DNA of 13,237 nucleotides from Archangium sp. (GCA_016793585.1 JAEUJR010000441.1:1-13237), one strand, 5' to 3'; positions 1 through 7,936 are shown, numbered from the stretch's first letter. Made by a program: numbers and translations. Notes: generated by a model not told the origin, from the sequence alone.

Positions 1-633
1 ATGCAGGCGGTGAAGAAGTTCGACCCCGAGCGCGGCGTGAAGCTCGCGAGCTACGCCGCCTGGTGGATTCGCGCGTACATCCTTCGCTACATCATGGACA
101 ACTGGAAGATGGTGAAGCTGGGCACGACCGAGGCCCAGCGGAAGCTCTTCTTCAAGCTGCGTCAGGAGCAGGAGCGCCTCGCCAAGCAGGGCATCGAGGT
201 GACGCCGAAGCTGCTGGCCGAGCGCCTGAACGTCACCGAGCAGGACGTGGTGGAGATGGATCAGCGCCTCGGCAACGACGAGGTGAGCATCGACGCGCCG
301 CTGAACGTCGACGACGATCGTGAGTCACGCGCCGATCGTCTGCTGCCCTCGACCGCTGCGTCGGCCGACGACACGCTCGCGAACTCGCAGCTGCGCCAGA
401 TGTTCAAAGAGAAGCTCGGCGACTTCGCGAAGAACCTGAACGACAAGGAGCGCTTCATCTTCGAGAAGCGCCTCATCGCCGACGAGCCGATGACCCTGCA
501 AGACATCGGCACCCAGTACGGCGTGTCACGTGAGCGGGCGCGACAGATCGAGGCCGCGCTCATCGGCCGCATGCGAAAGTACATGCAAGAGCACATTCCC
601 GACTTCAATCTGCTCGAGAACGAAGGCGACTGA
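1..633 (+). CDS. rpoH: RNA polymerase sigma factor, sigma-32 (RpoH) type, 5' partial
   Basis: This alternative sigma factor directs RNA polymerase to a stress regulon, classically heat shock. The visible 210 residues cover regions 2 to 4. Residues 1-34 hold the region 2.2-2.4 signature (KKFDPERG, then AWWIRAYILRYIMDN). Residues 46-54 read QRKLFFKLR, matching the 'RpoH box' that separates sigma-32 from the housekeeping sigma. Residues 164-195 form the region 4.2 helix-turn-helix (MTLQDIG...SRERARQIE). Sigma-32 proteins are usually about 285 residues, so about 70-80 N-terminal residues (regions 1.2-2.1) are missing. The ATG at base 1 is most likely an internal Met of a GLMQAV-type sequence. Myxobacteria carry several RpoH-like paralogues (for example the SigB/SigC group), so the exact regulon cannot be read from this sequence. 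Its stop codon is one base from the next start. Confidence 0.93.
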   Translation: MQAVKKFDPERGVKLASYAAWWIRAYILRYIMDNWKMVKLGTTEAQRKLFFKLRQEQERLAKQGIEVTPKLLAERLNVTEQDVVEMDQRLGNDEVSIDAPLNVDDDRESRADRLLPSTAASADDTLANSQLRQMFKEKLGDFAKNLNDKERFIFEKRLIADEPMTLQDIGTQYGVSRERARQIEAALIGRMRKYMQEHIPDFNLLENEGD

Positions 634-634
634 A

Positions 635-1033
635 GTGGACATCATCGAAGCGCTGAAGACGAACCTGAACCTGCCTGACAACGCCGCGCGCGGGCTGGCC
701 GGGCAGCTGCTGGGGCTCATCGAAGACACGGTGCGCGAGCGCGTCAGCTTCGGCGTGGCGTCGCAGATTCACACCCGCATTCCCGAGCTGTCGGCGTGGC
801 AGGCGTCGGCGCCGACGTTGATCCCCGGCTCGCTGAACGTGAACGACCTGTCGGCCGAGCGCTCCGAGAACGACGACGTCGAGCTGATTCGGTTGCTCGA
901 GCGCTTTCACGTCGATTCGTCGAAGGCGTCGGTGGTCGGCTCGCTGGCGCTTCAGTTCCTCGCGTCGCGCGTCGAGGCCAAGGTGCTGACGATCATCTCG
1001 TTCACGATGCCGTCACTGACCCAGAACCGGTGA
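635..1033 (+). CDS. Small conserved-type protein of unknown function downstream of the sigma factor
   Basis: I chose the GTG at 635. It lies one base after the sigma-factor stop codon, and a GAAGG ribosome-binding sequence sits at 622-626 with an 8-base spacer. An upstream ATG in the same frame would overlap the sigma gene by about 100 bases. The 132-residue product has no signal peptide or membrane span and is mostly helical. Residues 1-60 (ALKTNLNLPDNAARGLAGQLL...) look like small domains of the DUF2780/DUF2267 kind, but this is a weak resemblance. The tight spacing suggests co-translation with the sigma factor, so a role in the same stress response is possible but not shown. Its 3' end overlaps the convergent minus-strand gene by 21 bases. 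Confidence 0.72.
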   Translation: MDIIEALKTNLNLPDNAARGLAGQLLGLIEDTVRERVSFGVASQIHTRIPELSAWQASAPTLIPGSLNVNDLSAERSENDDVELIRLLERFHVDSSKASVVGSLALQFLASRVEAKVLTIISFTMPSLTQNR

Positions 1034-1432
1034 CGTGCACCACGCGTGCAGCGTGACGTCGTTGCGCCTGACGTTGCCTGCCTGAAATCGGTCTTGCGCC
1101 TCGCAGCGCTCGTAGCCGTGGTGATGCGCCCACCACGCGACGAGTGGCCGAGCCGCGGTCCAGCCAGCCAACCCTCCGGCGATGATCACGAACGCCAACA
1201 GGCCGCTGCCCTGATCCCACGGGAGCCTTCGCACGACGTGCACGACCGCCGCGATGGCGAGCGCGAGCGCGAGGCCTGCGAAGCCGAAGCCGGCTGCGAC
1301 GTATTTCGGGTTGAGCCAGACGGTCGCGGCGCCCGAGCCGAAGTCCGAGAACATCGAGCGCAGGAGCAACGCCGGCATCACCGCGATGATCACGACACCC
1401 GCGAGCACCGAGAGCGGAGACGCGCGCTTCAT
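1013..1432 (-). CDS. Three-helix inner-membrane protein, function unknown
   Basis: The 139-residue product has three hydrophobic segments at about residues 6-25, 42-67 and 76-100. A polar tail follows with two cysteines (C110, C132) and a His cluster (HHH, residues 103-105). The start ATG (1432-1430) shares one base with the stop codon of the upstream membrane gene (TGATG), and no separate ribosome-binding site is evident. Translation is therefore probably coupled. I recognise no family. The tail motif YERCEAQD...LHAWC has the spaced-cysteine look of a small extracytoplasmic domain, but that is only an impression. The last 21 bases overlap the convergent gene ending at 1033. Confidence 0.75.
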   Translation of the reverse strand: MKRASPLSVLAGVVIIAVMPALLLRSMFSDFGSGAATVWLNPKYVAAGFGFAGLALALAIAAVVHVVRRLPWDQGSGLLAFVIIAGGLAGWTAARPLVAWWAHHHGYERCEAQDRFQAGNVRRNDVTLHAWCTSPVLGQ

Positions 1433-2148
1433 CAGCTGTTGCGGAAGCGGAACATGCGCTGGCGATGCGTCGAGCCGTCGAGCGCTTCGTAGAGGAAGCC
1501 GCGGAACACGGCGTAGATGTGCAGGAAGATGCCGAGCAGCAGCCCGCTGCCGATGGCTCCGAGCGTGCCGAGCAGCGACGACACCACGGTGGCGAACACC
1601 ATTCCGACGACCACGAGCCCGAGGACGATGCCGTTCGGAACGAACCACTCGATCCAGTTCTCCTGCATGAAGGCGAAGCTGCGCGTGATGGTGTCGATGC
1701 CGCCGCGCGTACCCTTCAGGTAGATGGTCTCGGGCACGGTGTTGAGCGCGATGAGCAGCACGAGCGTGAGCGGCATGCTCAGGTTCGGGTTCGCCGCGAA
1801 GACTGGCGTCAGCACGAGCGACGCGATCCACAGCACGAAGAAGATGTTCAGCCACGACCAGAAGTACGTGCCGATGCTCGTCTTGAGTTGATCGAGCCCG
1901 ACCTTCTGCTGCGCGACGAGGCCGCCGAGGAAGAAGCAGTAGATGCTGAGCGCGGCGCTGCGGGCCAGGCCGATCACCATGCCACCCGACCACGGATCCA
2001 TCGCGCTGCCGACGCGCGTGGTGACGAGCAGCCACGCGACCGCGAGACCCATGGGCAACAGCAACGTCCACGCGTTCTTGACGATCGCCGCCAGCGCATT
2101 GGTGAACGCCTGCCCGTAGATGCGCGCGTAGACCGTGATGACCTTCAT
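1432..2148 (-). CDS. Six-helix integral membrane protein, function unknown
   Basis: The 238-residue product has about six predicted transmembrane segments (roughly residues 26-46, 55-78, 97-117, 123-143, 168-192 and 197-218). Its N-terminus is short and amphipathic and its C-terminal tail is basic (THRQRMFRFRN). The ATG at 2148 is the first possible start, since an in-frame stop lies three codons upstream at 2157-2155. No good Shine-Dalgarno sequence is visible. The general look, a hydrophobic protein with a conserved-type segment ITRSFAFMQENW, resembles uncharacterised myxobacterial membrane proteins and DUF-type YciC/glycerophosphoryl-phosphodiesterase membrane domains. I cannot assign it. 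It forms a two-gene unit with the downstream three-helix protein and is divergent from the lipoprotein gene across an 82-base gap. Confidence 0.8.
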   Translation of the reverse strand: MKVITVYARIYGQAFTNALAAIVKNAWTLLLPMGLAVAWLLVTTRVGSAMDPWSGGMVIGLARSAALSIYCFFLGGLVAQQKVGLDQLKTSIGTYFWSWLNIFFVLWIASLVLTPVFAANPNLSMPLTLVLLIALNTVPETIYLKGTRGGIDTITRSFAFMQENWIEWFVPNGIVLGLVVVGMVFATVVSSLLGTLGAIGSGLLLGIFLHIYAVFRGFLYEALDGSTHRQRMFRFRNS

Positions 2149-2218
2149 GACGCGTCACGTAATCACTTTTCGCCGATGGGCCAATGACGACGTGGCTACA
2201 CCGTCTGCCCATCTGCTC

Positions 2219-2224
2219 AGGGGG
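2219..2224 (+). promoter_or_regulatory. Ribosome-binding site deciding the lipoprotein start
   Basis: AGGGGG lies six bases before the GTG at 2231. This supports that GTG, which begins a lipoprotein signal peptide, over in-frame ATGs near 2135 that would overlap the divergent membrane gene. Confidence 0.7.
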
Positions 2225-2230
2225 TTCACC

Positions 2231-5200
2231 GTGAAGAACCGGTACGCCGCGCTCGTGGTGCTCGCCGTCGCCTGCGCGCCCGAGATTCCCAACACACCGC
2301 CGGGTGAGTTCGTCATCGCGCGGTTCGATCCGTCGGCGGCTCCGCCCGTGGTGCCGACGCCGAACGATCTCGTCACCAACACGACGACAGGGCTGCTCAC
2401 GGTTCCTGTCCCAGCCGAGGCAAGTGCTGCGGACAAGTGGTTCTACGACTGGCTCAACACGCTCAATGGTTTCCCGGCCGCCGCCGGAGCTTCCGTCACC
2501 TTCTCCCACGCGCTCGATCCCGCGACGGTCACTCCCTCGACGGTGCGGGTGATCGATCTCGATGCCTCGAACGCGATGGTCGACGTCACGCGCACGTACA
2601 CCGACTCGATGAGCCCGGTGGCGCCGGGGCAGTTGGCGATCGCTCCACCGACCGGCGGGTGGCTTCCGGGCCATCGGTACGCGATCGCGATCGTCGGAGG
2701 ACTCAACGGCGTTCGCAGCAAGACTGGCCTCACGTGTGTCGGCAGCGCCACGTGGTCGTTCATTCGCAACGCGGGCAAGCTCATCGATTGCCCGAGCGAT
2801 GATCTCGCGTCGACCTCGTGCCGGCTGACGACCGAGATCATTCCGTCGACGATCACGGAAGATCAGGGTCGGCGCGTGGCGGATCAGCTGGCGACGGCGA
2901 AGCGGCTCGAGACGCTGCGGCGAAAGTACAAACCAGCGATCGACGTGTTCGTCGCGGCTGGAGTGCAGCGGGCTGATCTCGCGTTGCTGTGGACGTTTCG
3001 CATCGATGACTCAGCGTCGTTCGTATTCGACCCCACCGCGTCGAAGGTGCCGTCACCGAACAACCTCGCCATCAAGCAGGGGCTCGTCGCGTCGCCCATC
3101 GACCCGAACGCGTCTGCCGCCGCGCAGGAGTGGACGCGCACATGGCTCAACACGCTCAACGGGTTTCCTCCGACGACGGCGGCCGGCGCCGAGATCGCCC
3201 AGCAGGACCTCGACCCGACGACGCTGAACGAGCGCACGGTGCGTGTGTCGGTGCAGCAGGGTGGGGCGCTCGTCGGGGCTCCGACGATCTCGTGGAACTC
3301 GCGGTTGAAGCGGCTCGTCATCACACCGGCCGCTGGCTCATGGGGCACCGCGAAGACGATCTCGGTCGCGGTCGTTGGCGGCGCTTCGGGCGTCAAAGGC
3401 GTCGGCGGAAAGCGGTTGGTCGGGAGTCAGGTGTGGGCGCTCGTTCGCAGCGCCGCTCCGCTGGTCGATTGCGAAGTGCTCGGCCCCGCGTGCAACTCGT
3501 TCGTGAAGGCCGCGCCGATCAGCACCTCGCAGGCCATCGCCCTCGAGAGTCTGCGCCGAACGTACAAACCCCTGCTCGATTCGCTCGAGGCGCAGGGCGT
3601 GCCGCGTCGTGATGTCGCCGGAGCGTGGATCTTCTCGACGATCGATCAGCCCGAGCTCGTCTTCGACCCCGCGGCGATTCCGGCCCGCCTGCCGACGCCG
3701 ACCGATCTCGCGCTGAACCCCCTGACAGGGCTCGTGAACGCGCCGATTCCTCCTGGCGCTTCGCCTGCGTACGCGGAGTTCATCACCGACTACCTCAACA
3801 CGTTGAACGGGTTCCCCGTCGCGTCGACCTCGGTCGCCGAGCTGTCGGGAGACGTCGACCCCTCCTCCATCGACACCAACACCGTGCGCGTGCAGGTGGT
3901 GTCGGGGCCGGCCCTCGTCGGTTCGCCTGCCATCGAGTTCGATTCGACGACCGGCCGTCTGTCGATCACCCCGGCGAGTGGAAGCTGGGGCAAGGGCCGC
4001 ACGATCGCCGTGACGGTGCTCGGCGGGCCAGCGGGCATTCGGTCGCGCAGCGGCAAACCGCTGGTCGCCTCGCAGGCGTTCTCGTTCGTGAAGCTGTCGA
4101 ACACACTCGTCGACGCGCAGTGCACGACCCTCGGGCCTTCGTGCCGTTCGGTGACGCTGCTGAGTGACGCGCAGGCCATCGGCCTCGAACCGGTGCGACG
4201 CGCGCTCAAGCCGGTCTTCGATTCGCTCGAGAGCACCGGCATTCCGCGCGACGACGTGGCGGGGCTGTGGGTGTTTCACACGGTGAATCAGCCCGAACTC
4301 ACGTTCGATCTCGCCCAGGGGGTCGTGCCATTCCCCAACAATCAGCTGCTGCGCGGCAACACGTTGCCCGACGGCGGCGTGCAGAGCGGCTTCGTCGTGG
4401 TGCTGCCCGACGGAGGAGCGCCCGGGGACGACGCGGTGCCCGGTGTGCGGCTGTCGCTGCCGACACCGAGCGGCGCGTCACCCACGCAGGCCCAGCTGGT
4501 CGGTGGGCTCAACACGCTCGATGGCTTCTCGACGACGGCGCCGATCGTGAGTGAGAACTCGCCGACGCTGGCCGCGCTCGATCAGGGCTCCATCGACGCA
4601 GGCTCGTTGTCGGGTGTTGGGTTGCTGAAGCTCGGCAGCGTCGACGCCGGTGTGCGCTTCGTCGCGTGTCTCAACTGCACCTCGTCACTCAACGACGCGG
4701 GCGTGATGGATCAGCCTCAGCAGCTGCAGTGGGTGCCGCAGACGCCGCTCGACGAGAGCTCTCGCTACGCCGCGTACGTGACGACCTCGGTGAAAGACAC
4801 GCAGGGCAGGTCGGTGATGGCGGCGCCCACGTTCGCGCTCGTTCGCCTGCGCAACCCGCTCGTCGACGGCACCGGCGCCAGCACGATTCCCGTCGTCTCG
4901 ACTGCACAGGCGCGGCAGCTCGAGCCCGTTCGGCGCCGCTTCAGAGACTGCCTCGATCGCCTCGAGGCCGCGGGCACGCCACGCAGCACCCAGGCGCTCG
5001 CGTTCTGCTTCACCACGCAGAGCATCACGGCTCCGATTCGCGGCCTCACGGGGCTGGTGAACGCGTCGACCCTGCCCACCACCGTCACGTGGATGGCGGA
5101 TGTCACCACCGCGACGCGCGCGACGCTCACCACCGCGGGAATTCCGAACGCGGCCATTGGCGCCATCTTCGAAGGCGATCTCGTGTTGCCCTTCGCGCTC

Positions 5201-6469
5201 ACCGGCCCGGGAGGAACGTTCAGCACCGCATTCGAAGCACGGCCCGCGCGGTTCACGCTCACGGTTCCGGCCGCAGCTGCGCCGATGAACGGATACCCGG
5301 TCGTCATCTTCGGTCACGGGCTCACGCGCGGCAGGTCCGACTCGTTGCTCGCAGCGAACGCGCTCGCGACGGCTGGCCTCGCCACCATCGCGGTCGACAC
5401 GCCGTTTCATGGCGATCGTTCCGATTGTCGTGGACTCGCTGCTCCAGACTCGGCGTGCGCCGATGCCGTCGGTCAGACCTGCAGCACGACGACGGGCCGT
5501 TGCGTGATTCGTTCTCCCGCGACCGCCGCGCCGTGTGACCCGATGACGAACGGTCACGAGGTCTGCTTCGTCGCAGGGCAGGGTCGATGTCTCTCCAGCG
5601 GAGCCTGTGAAGGTGGCCAGTTCGCAGTCGACACCACCAGCAACGTCACCATCAGCGGCAACCAGCTTCTGAACCTCACCAACCTCTTCGCGACGCGAGA
5701 CAACTTCCGTCACGCGGGCGCCGCCGACTTTGCGCAGCTCGTTCGAGTGCTCTCGGCGACGGGCGCCGGTTCGCTTCAGGCCCGCCTGGCGCCACGCGTG
5801 CTCGACGCGACGCAGCTTCAGTACGCGGGCCAGAGCCTTGGCAGCTTCAACGGCTCGGTGTTCGCGGCAGCCAACGCCACGCCCTCTCGCATCGTGCTCA
5901 ACGTCGCGGGCTCCGATCAGACCGAGGTGCTGCTGACGGCGCCGGGCTTCGCCACGCAACGTGCCGGCTTCCTCGCAGGGCTCGCGGCGACCGGTGTCAC
6001 GCCCGGCACGGCTGGCTTCGATTCGTTCATCGTCTTCGCGCGAACGATCCTCGACCCTGCTGATCCCCAGAACCTCGTGCGCGCCGCGGTCGACTCGTCG
6101 AACACCAATCGCCGCGTCTTCGTGCCCTTCATCGAAGGCGATGTGGTGTTGCCGAACAGTGGCACCACGAAGTTGCTGCGCAGTGGACTCCGCTCGACGA
6201 ACCCGTCGCGCCTTTCGTGGTTCGAGTTCACGCCGCACGGGGGCACGGCTGCAGCTGGCCGGTTCCCCTCGACGTGGCCCGTCAGCCAACGTCACAGCTT
6301 CTTCCTGAACCCCGGAGGGCCGCCCGGCTCGGCGACCATCAACCCCGAGTGTGATGCGACGAACGGCGCGTTCAACGCCTCCACCTGCGCAACGGCTGTC
6401 GTTCAAAGCCAGATCGCGCAGTTCCTCTCGACGGGCGCTGCTCCCGCGAACGTTCCGGTGACGCCATGA
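2231..6469 (+). CDS. VolA-like surface lipase/esterase lipoprotein with four N-terminal-type repeats
   Basis: The predicted role is hydrolysis of lipid esters at the outer membrane. The 1412-residue product starts at GTG 2231 with a short lipoprotein signal (KNR, hydrophobic core, then AVAC with C15). The +2 residue is Ala, so outer-membrane sorting is plausible. Four diverged modules follow, with FDP/FDL motifs at F32, F266, F478 and F692. Each holds a LNTLNGFP-type motif, a beta-rich part and a closing helix (LExxRRxxKP...). They resemble the Lipase_bact_N domain of bacterial virulence-factor lipases. From about residue 930 comes an alpha/beta hydrolase: GHG at 1028-1030 (oxyanion region), nucleophile elbow GQSLG with S1202, a likely acid at D1304 and a candidate His at H1336 or H1355. 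An eight-Cys insertion lies between GHG and the elbow. Family members are usually nearer 800 residues. The gene overlaps the FadL gene by four bases. Substrate (phospholipid, triglyceride or polyester) is unknown. Confidence 0.85.
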   Translation: MKNRYAALVVLAVACAPEIPNTPPGEFVIARFDPSAAPPVVPTPNDLVTNTTTGLLTVPVPAEASAADKWFYDWLNTLNGFPAAAGASVTFSHALDPATVTPSTVRVIDLDASNAMVDVTRTYTDSMSPVAPGQLAIAPPTGGWLPGHRYAIAIVGGLNGVRSKTGLTCVGSATWSFIRNAGKLIDCPSDDLASTSCRLTTEIIPSTITEDQGRRVADQLATAKRLETLRRKYKPAIDVFVAAGVQRADLALLWTFRIDDSASFVFDPTASKVPSPNNLAIKQGLVASPIDPNASAAAQEWTRTWLNTLNGFPPTTAAGAEIAQQDLDPTTLNERTVRVSVQQGGALVGAPTISWNSRLKRLVITPAAGSWGTAKTISVAVVGGASGVKGVGGKRLVGSQVWALVRSAAPLVDCEVLGPACNSFVKAAPISTSQAIALESLRRTYKPLLDSLEAQGVPRRDVAGAWIFSTIDQPELVFDPAAIPARLPTPTDLALNPLTGLVNAPIPPGASPAYAEFITDYLNTLNGFPVASTSVAELSGDVDPSSIDTNTVRVQVVSGPALVGSPAIEFDSTTGRLSITPASGSWGKGRTIAVTVLGGPAGIRSRSGKPLVASQAFSFVKLSNTLVDAQCTTLGPSCRSVTLLSDAQAIGLEPVRRALKPVFDSLESTGIPRDDVAGLWVFHTVNQPELTFDLAQGVVPFPNNQLLRGNTLPDGGVQSGFVVVLPDGGAPGDDAVPGVRLSLPTPSGASPTQAQLVGGLNTLDGFSTTAPIVSENSPTLAALDQGSIDAGSLSGVGLLKLGSVDAGVRFVACLNCTSSLNDAGVMDQPQQLQWVPQTPLDESSRYAAYVTTSVKDTQGRSVMAAPTFALVRLRNPLVDGTGASTIPVVSTAQARQLEPVRRRFRDCLDRLEAAGTPRSTQALAFCFTTQSITAPIRGLTGLVNASTLPTTVTWMADVTTATRATLTTAGIPNAAIGAIFEGDLVLPFALTGPGGTFSTAFEARPARFTLTVPAAAAPMNGYPVVIFGHGLTRGRSDSLLAANALATAGLATIAVDTPFHGDRSDCRGLAAPDSACADAVGQTCSTTTGRCVIRSPATAAPCDPMTNGHEVCFVAGQGRCLSSGACEGGQFAVDTTSNVTISGNQLLNLTNLFATRDNFRHAGAADFAQLVRVLSATGAGSLQARLAPRVLDATQLQYAGQSLGSFNGSVFAAANATPSRIVLNVAGSDQTEVLLTAPGFATQRAGFLAGLAATGVTPGTAGFDSFIVFARTILDPADPQNLVRAAVDSSNTNRRVFVPFIEGDVVLPNSGTTKLLRSGLRSTNPSRLSWFEFTPHGGTAAAGRFPSTWPVSQRHSFFLNPGGPPGSATINPECDATNGAFNASTCATAVVQSQIAQFLSTGAAPANVPVTP
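2324..5010 (+). repeat. Four tandem protein-coding modules of about 212-234 codons inside the lipoprotein
   Basis: Repeat starts, taken at the FDP/FDL phenylalanine, are at bases 2324, 3026, 3662 and 4304, giving periods of 234, 212 and 214 codons. Each unit has three landmarks in the same order. First is P[ST]PN/TD or PFPNN about ten residues after the start. Second is the LNTLNGFP/LNTLDGFS motif (around bases 2452, 3145, 3793 and 4507). Third is a terminal helix with LExxRRxxKPxxD. Unit 4 is the most diverged: it has a Gly/Asp-rich insertion (LPDGG twice) and its LNTLDGFST motif is closest to ordinary lipase N-terminal domains. This suggests that unit 4 is the ancestral copy next to the catalytic domain and units 1-3 are expansions. 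Confidence 0.85.
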
Positions 6470-7659
6470 AGACCCGCACACTCCTCGTCGTGTTGTTCGC
6501 CTCGACCGCGGCTGCGAGCGGCTTTCGCCTCGAGACGCATCACGCACGCGCGGCCGGTATGGGCATCGCCGTCACCGCGCTCACCGACGACGCCTCCTCC
6601 ATCGTCTACAACCCCGCGGGCCTCGCAGGTCGCAGAGGGCTCGACGTGCAGGCCGGCCTGTCGCTCGTGATTCCCTCGATCGTCTTCACCTCGGACGCGA
6701 GCGGCCAGAGCACGCAGACGCTCACGAGGCTGTCGACGCCGATCAACTTCAACGCGTCGTTCGGCATCACCGACGATCTCTCGGTCGGCCTCGGCGTCTT
6801 CAACCCCTTCGGCGCCGGAGCGACGTGGCCCGACACCTGGGAAGGCCGTGGCCGCGCACTCTCGTCGAACGTGCAGACGTTCGCGTTCAACCCGACCATC
6901 GCGTACCGCATTCACCCGAAGTTCAAGATCGGCGCGGGCGTTCAGATCGTTCGCGGCACCGTCGCCATCGAGCGAGGGCTGCCGTTCATCGACTCCGAGG
7001 GAAAGGTCTCGCTCGCCGGTGACGCGTGGGGCCTGGGGTGGAACGCGGGCGTGCAGGGAACGCTCATCGAAGATCGGCTCACGTACGGCTTCACGTGGCG
7101 CTCGAACGTGCCGCTCACGTTCCAGGGGCGCGCGCACTTCGGCAGCATTCCGCCCGAGTTTCAGTCGCGCCTCGCCGATCAGGCCATCACCGCGAGCGTC
7201 ACGATGCCCGACATCGCCACGGTGGGAATCGGCTTCTACGCGACGCCGCGCCTGCGCCTCGGGCTCGACGTCAACGTGGTGATGTGGAGCTCGTTTCGTC
7301 AGCTCTTCATCGACTTCACGAACAACGATCTCGACAACCCGCTGCCCAAGCGCTGGCGCGACACCATGTCGGTGCACCTCGGCGGTGAGTACGACGTGAC
7401 GAAGCACATTCAGGCCCGCTTTGGCGCTGTCTACGACCAGACCGCGACGCCGACCGACACGCTCACGCCCGATCTTCCCGATGCGCAGCGCGTGCGGTTC
7501 TGCCTCGGGGTCGGCTACCGTTTCGAGTTCGGGCTCAACCTCGACGCGGGCTACCAGCTGGTGCTTCTCGTGCCGCAGGCGAGCACCGCTCCGGGCTTCT
7601 CGGGCACCTACTCGGGCAGCGCGCAGGTCGTCGGGTTCAACGCGGGCTATCGCTGGTGA
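6466..7659 (+). CDS. fadL: OmpP1/FadL-family outer-membrane fatty-acid transporter
   Basis: The product is a beta-barrel channel for uptake of long-chain fatty acids or other hydrophobic compounds across the outer membrane. The 397-residue protein begins with a Sec signal peptide (residues 1 to about 18, ending TAAAS). Next comes the family's N-terminal plug signature: GF at 19-20, ARAAGMG at 27-33, DDASSIVYNPAG at 41-52. The remainder alternates hydrophobic and polar residues in beta-strand fashion and ends in an aromatic residue (GYRW), as outer-membrane barrels do. Length is close to the family norm of about 400-450. The start ATG overlaps the lipase stop in an ATGA junction, and no independent Shine-Dalgarno sequence is evident, so it is probably translated by coupling to the lipase. 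This context supports import of fatty acids that the lipase releases. The natural substrate is inferred. Confidence 0.92.
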   Translation: MKTRTLLVVLFASTAAASGFRLETHHARAAGMGIAVTALTDDASSIVYNPAGLAGRRGLDVQAGLSLVIPSIVFTSDASGQSTQTLTRLSTPINFNASFGITDDLSVGLGVFNPFGAGATWPDTWEGRGRALSSNVQTFAFNPTIAYRIHPKFKIGAGVQIVRGTVAIERGLPFIDSEGKVSLAGDAWGLGWNAGVQGTLIEDRLTYGFTWRSNVPLTFQGRAHFGSIPPEFQSRLADQAITASVTMPDIATVGIGFYATPRLRLGLDVNVVMWSSFRQLFIDFTNNDLDNPLPKRWRDTMSVHLGGEYDVTKHIQARFGAVYDQTATPTDTLTPDLPDAQRVRFCLGVGYRFEFGLNLDAGYQLVLLVPQASTAPGFSGTYSGSAQVVGFNAGYRW

Positions 7660-7740
7660 GCGACGGAGTCGTCACCTCCGCTTCGAATGAACTGCGCGAC
7701 GCTGCCCGACCAGGTCCGTGACGTACGCGCTTCAGCTCCG

Positions 7741-7758
7741 TCGGTGAGGCGTCACCGA
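7741..7758. repeat. Hairpin 1: 7-bp stem, GGCG loop
   Basis: TCGGTGA and TCACCGA are perfect reverse complements around a GGCG loop. A nearly identical hairpin lies 94 bases further on. No T-tract follows, so it is not a classical intrinsic terminator. It could still stall or stabilise the 3' end of the fadL-like transcript. Confidence 0.55.
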
Positions 7759-7834
7759 GCAACCTGGCGAGCGCTCAGGTCTCCGCGTCGAATGAAGCTG
7801 CGCGACCGCGACCCACCGGGGCCGTGACGTCTGG

Positions 7835-7850
7835 CGGTGAGGCGTCACCG
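7835..7850. repeat. Hairpin 2: 6-bp stem, GGCG loop
   Basis: CGGTGA and TCACCG pair around the same GGCG loop as hairpin 1. The two share a 16-base identical core. The hairpin belongs to the degenerate repeat after the fadL-like gene, and no T-tract follows. Confidence 0.55.
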
Positions 7851-7936
7851 ATCACCTCGGGCAACGCACAGGTCGCGCGTTCGACGCCGGCTGTCGCTGG
7901 TGAGGGACGTCAGCTCGCGCCCGTGGGCGTCGCCGA

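Noticed and set aside
2148..2157. Perfect 10-base palindrome TGACGCGTCA at the start of the six-helix membrane gene
   Set aside because: It is short, overlaps the start codon, and has no second copy in the divergent region. Chance occurrence is likely, though an operator is not excluded.
2149..2230. Promoters in the 82-base gap between the divergent membrane and lipoprotein genes
   Set aside because: Promoters must lie near here, but I see no -35/-10 pair good enough to mark on either strand.
1433..2674. Upstream part of the 553-codon minus-strand frame that contains the three-helix protein
   Set aside because: Only the part from the ATG at 1432 reads as a protein. Upstream of it the sequence is Arg/His-rich shadow coding across the six-helix gene and the start of the lipoprotein.
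4685..6547. 620-codon open frame antisense to the lipase
   Set aside because: It is very Arg-rich and low in hydrophobic patterning, with no motifs, and mirrors the well-supported plus-strand gene. Long antisense frames are expected in GC-rich DNA.
7741..7850. The two hairpins as rho-independent terminators
   Set aside because: Neither is followed by a T-tract and the stems are only 6-7 base pairs, so I list them as repeats.
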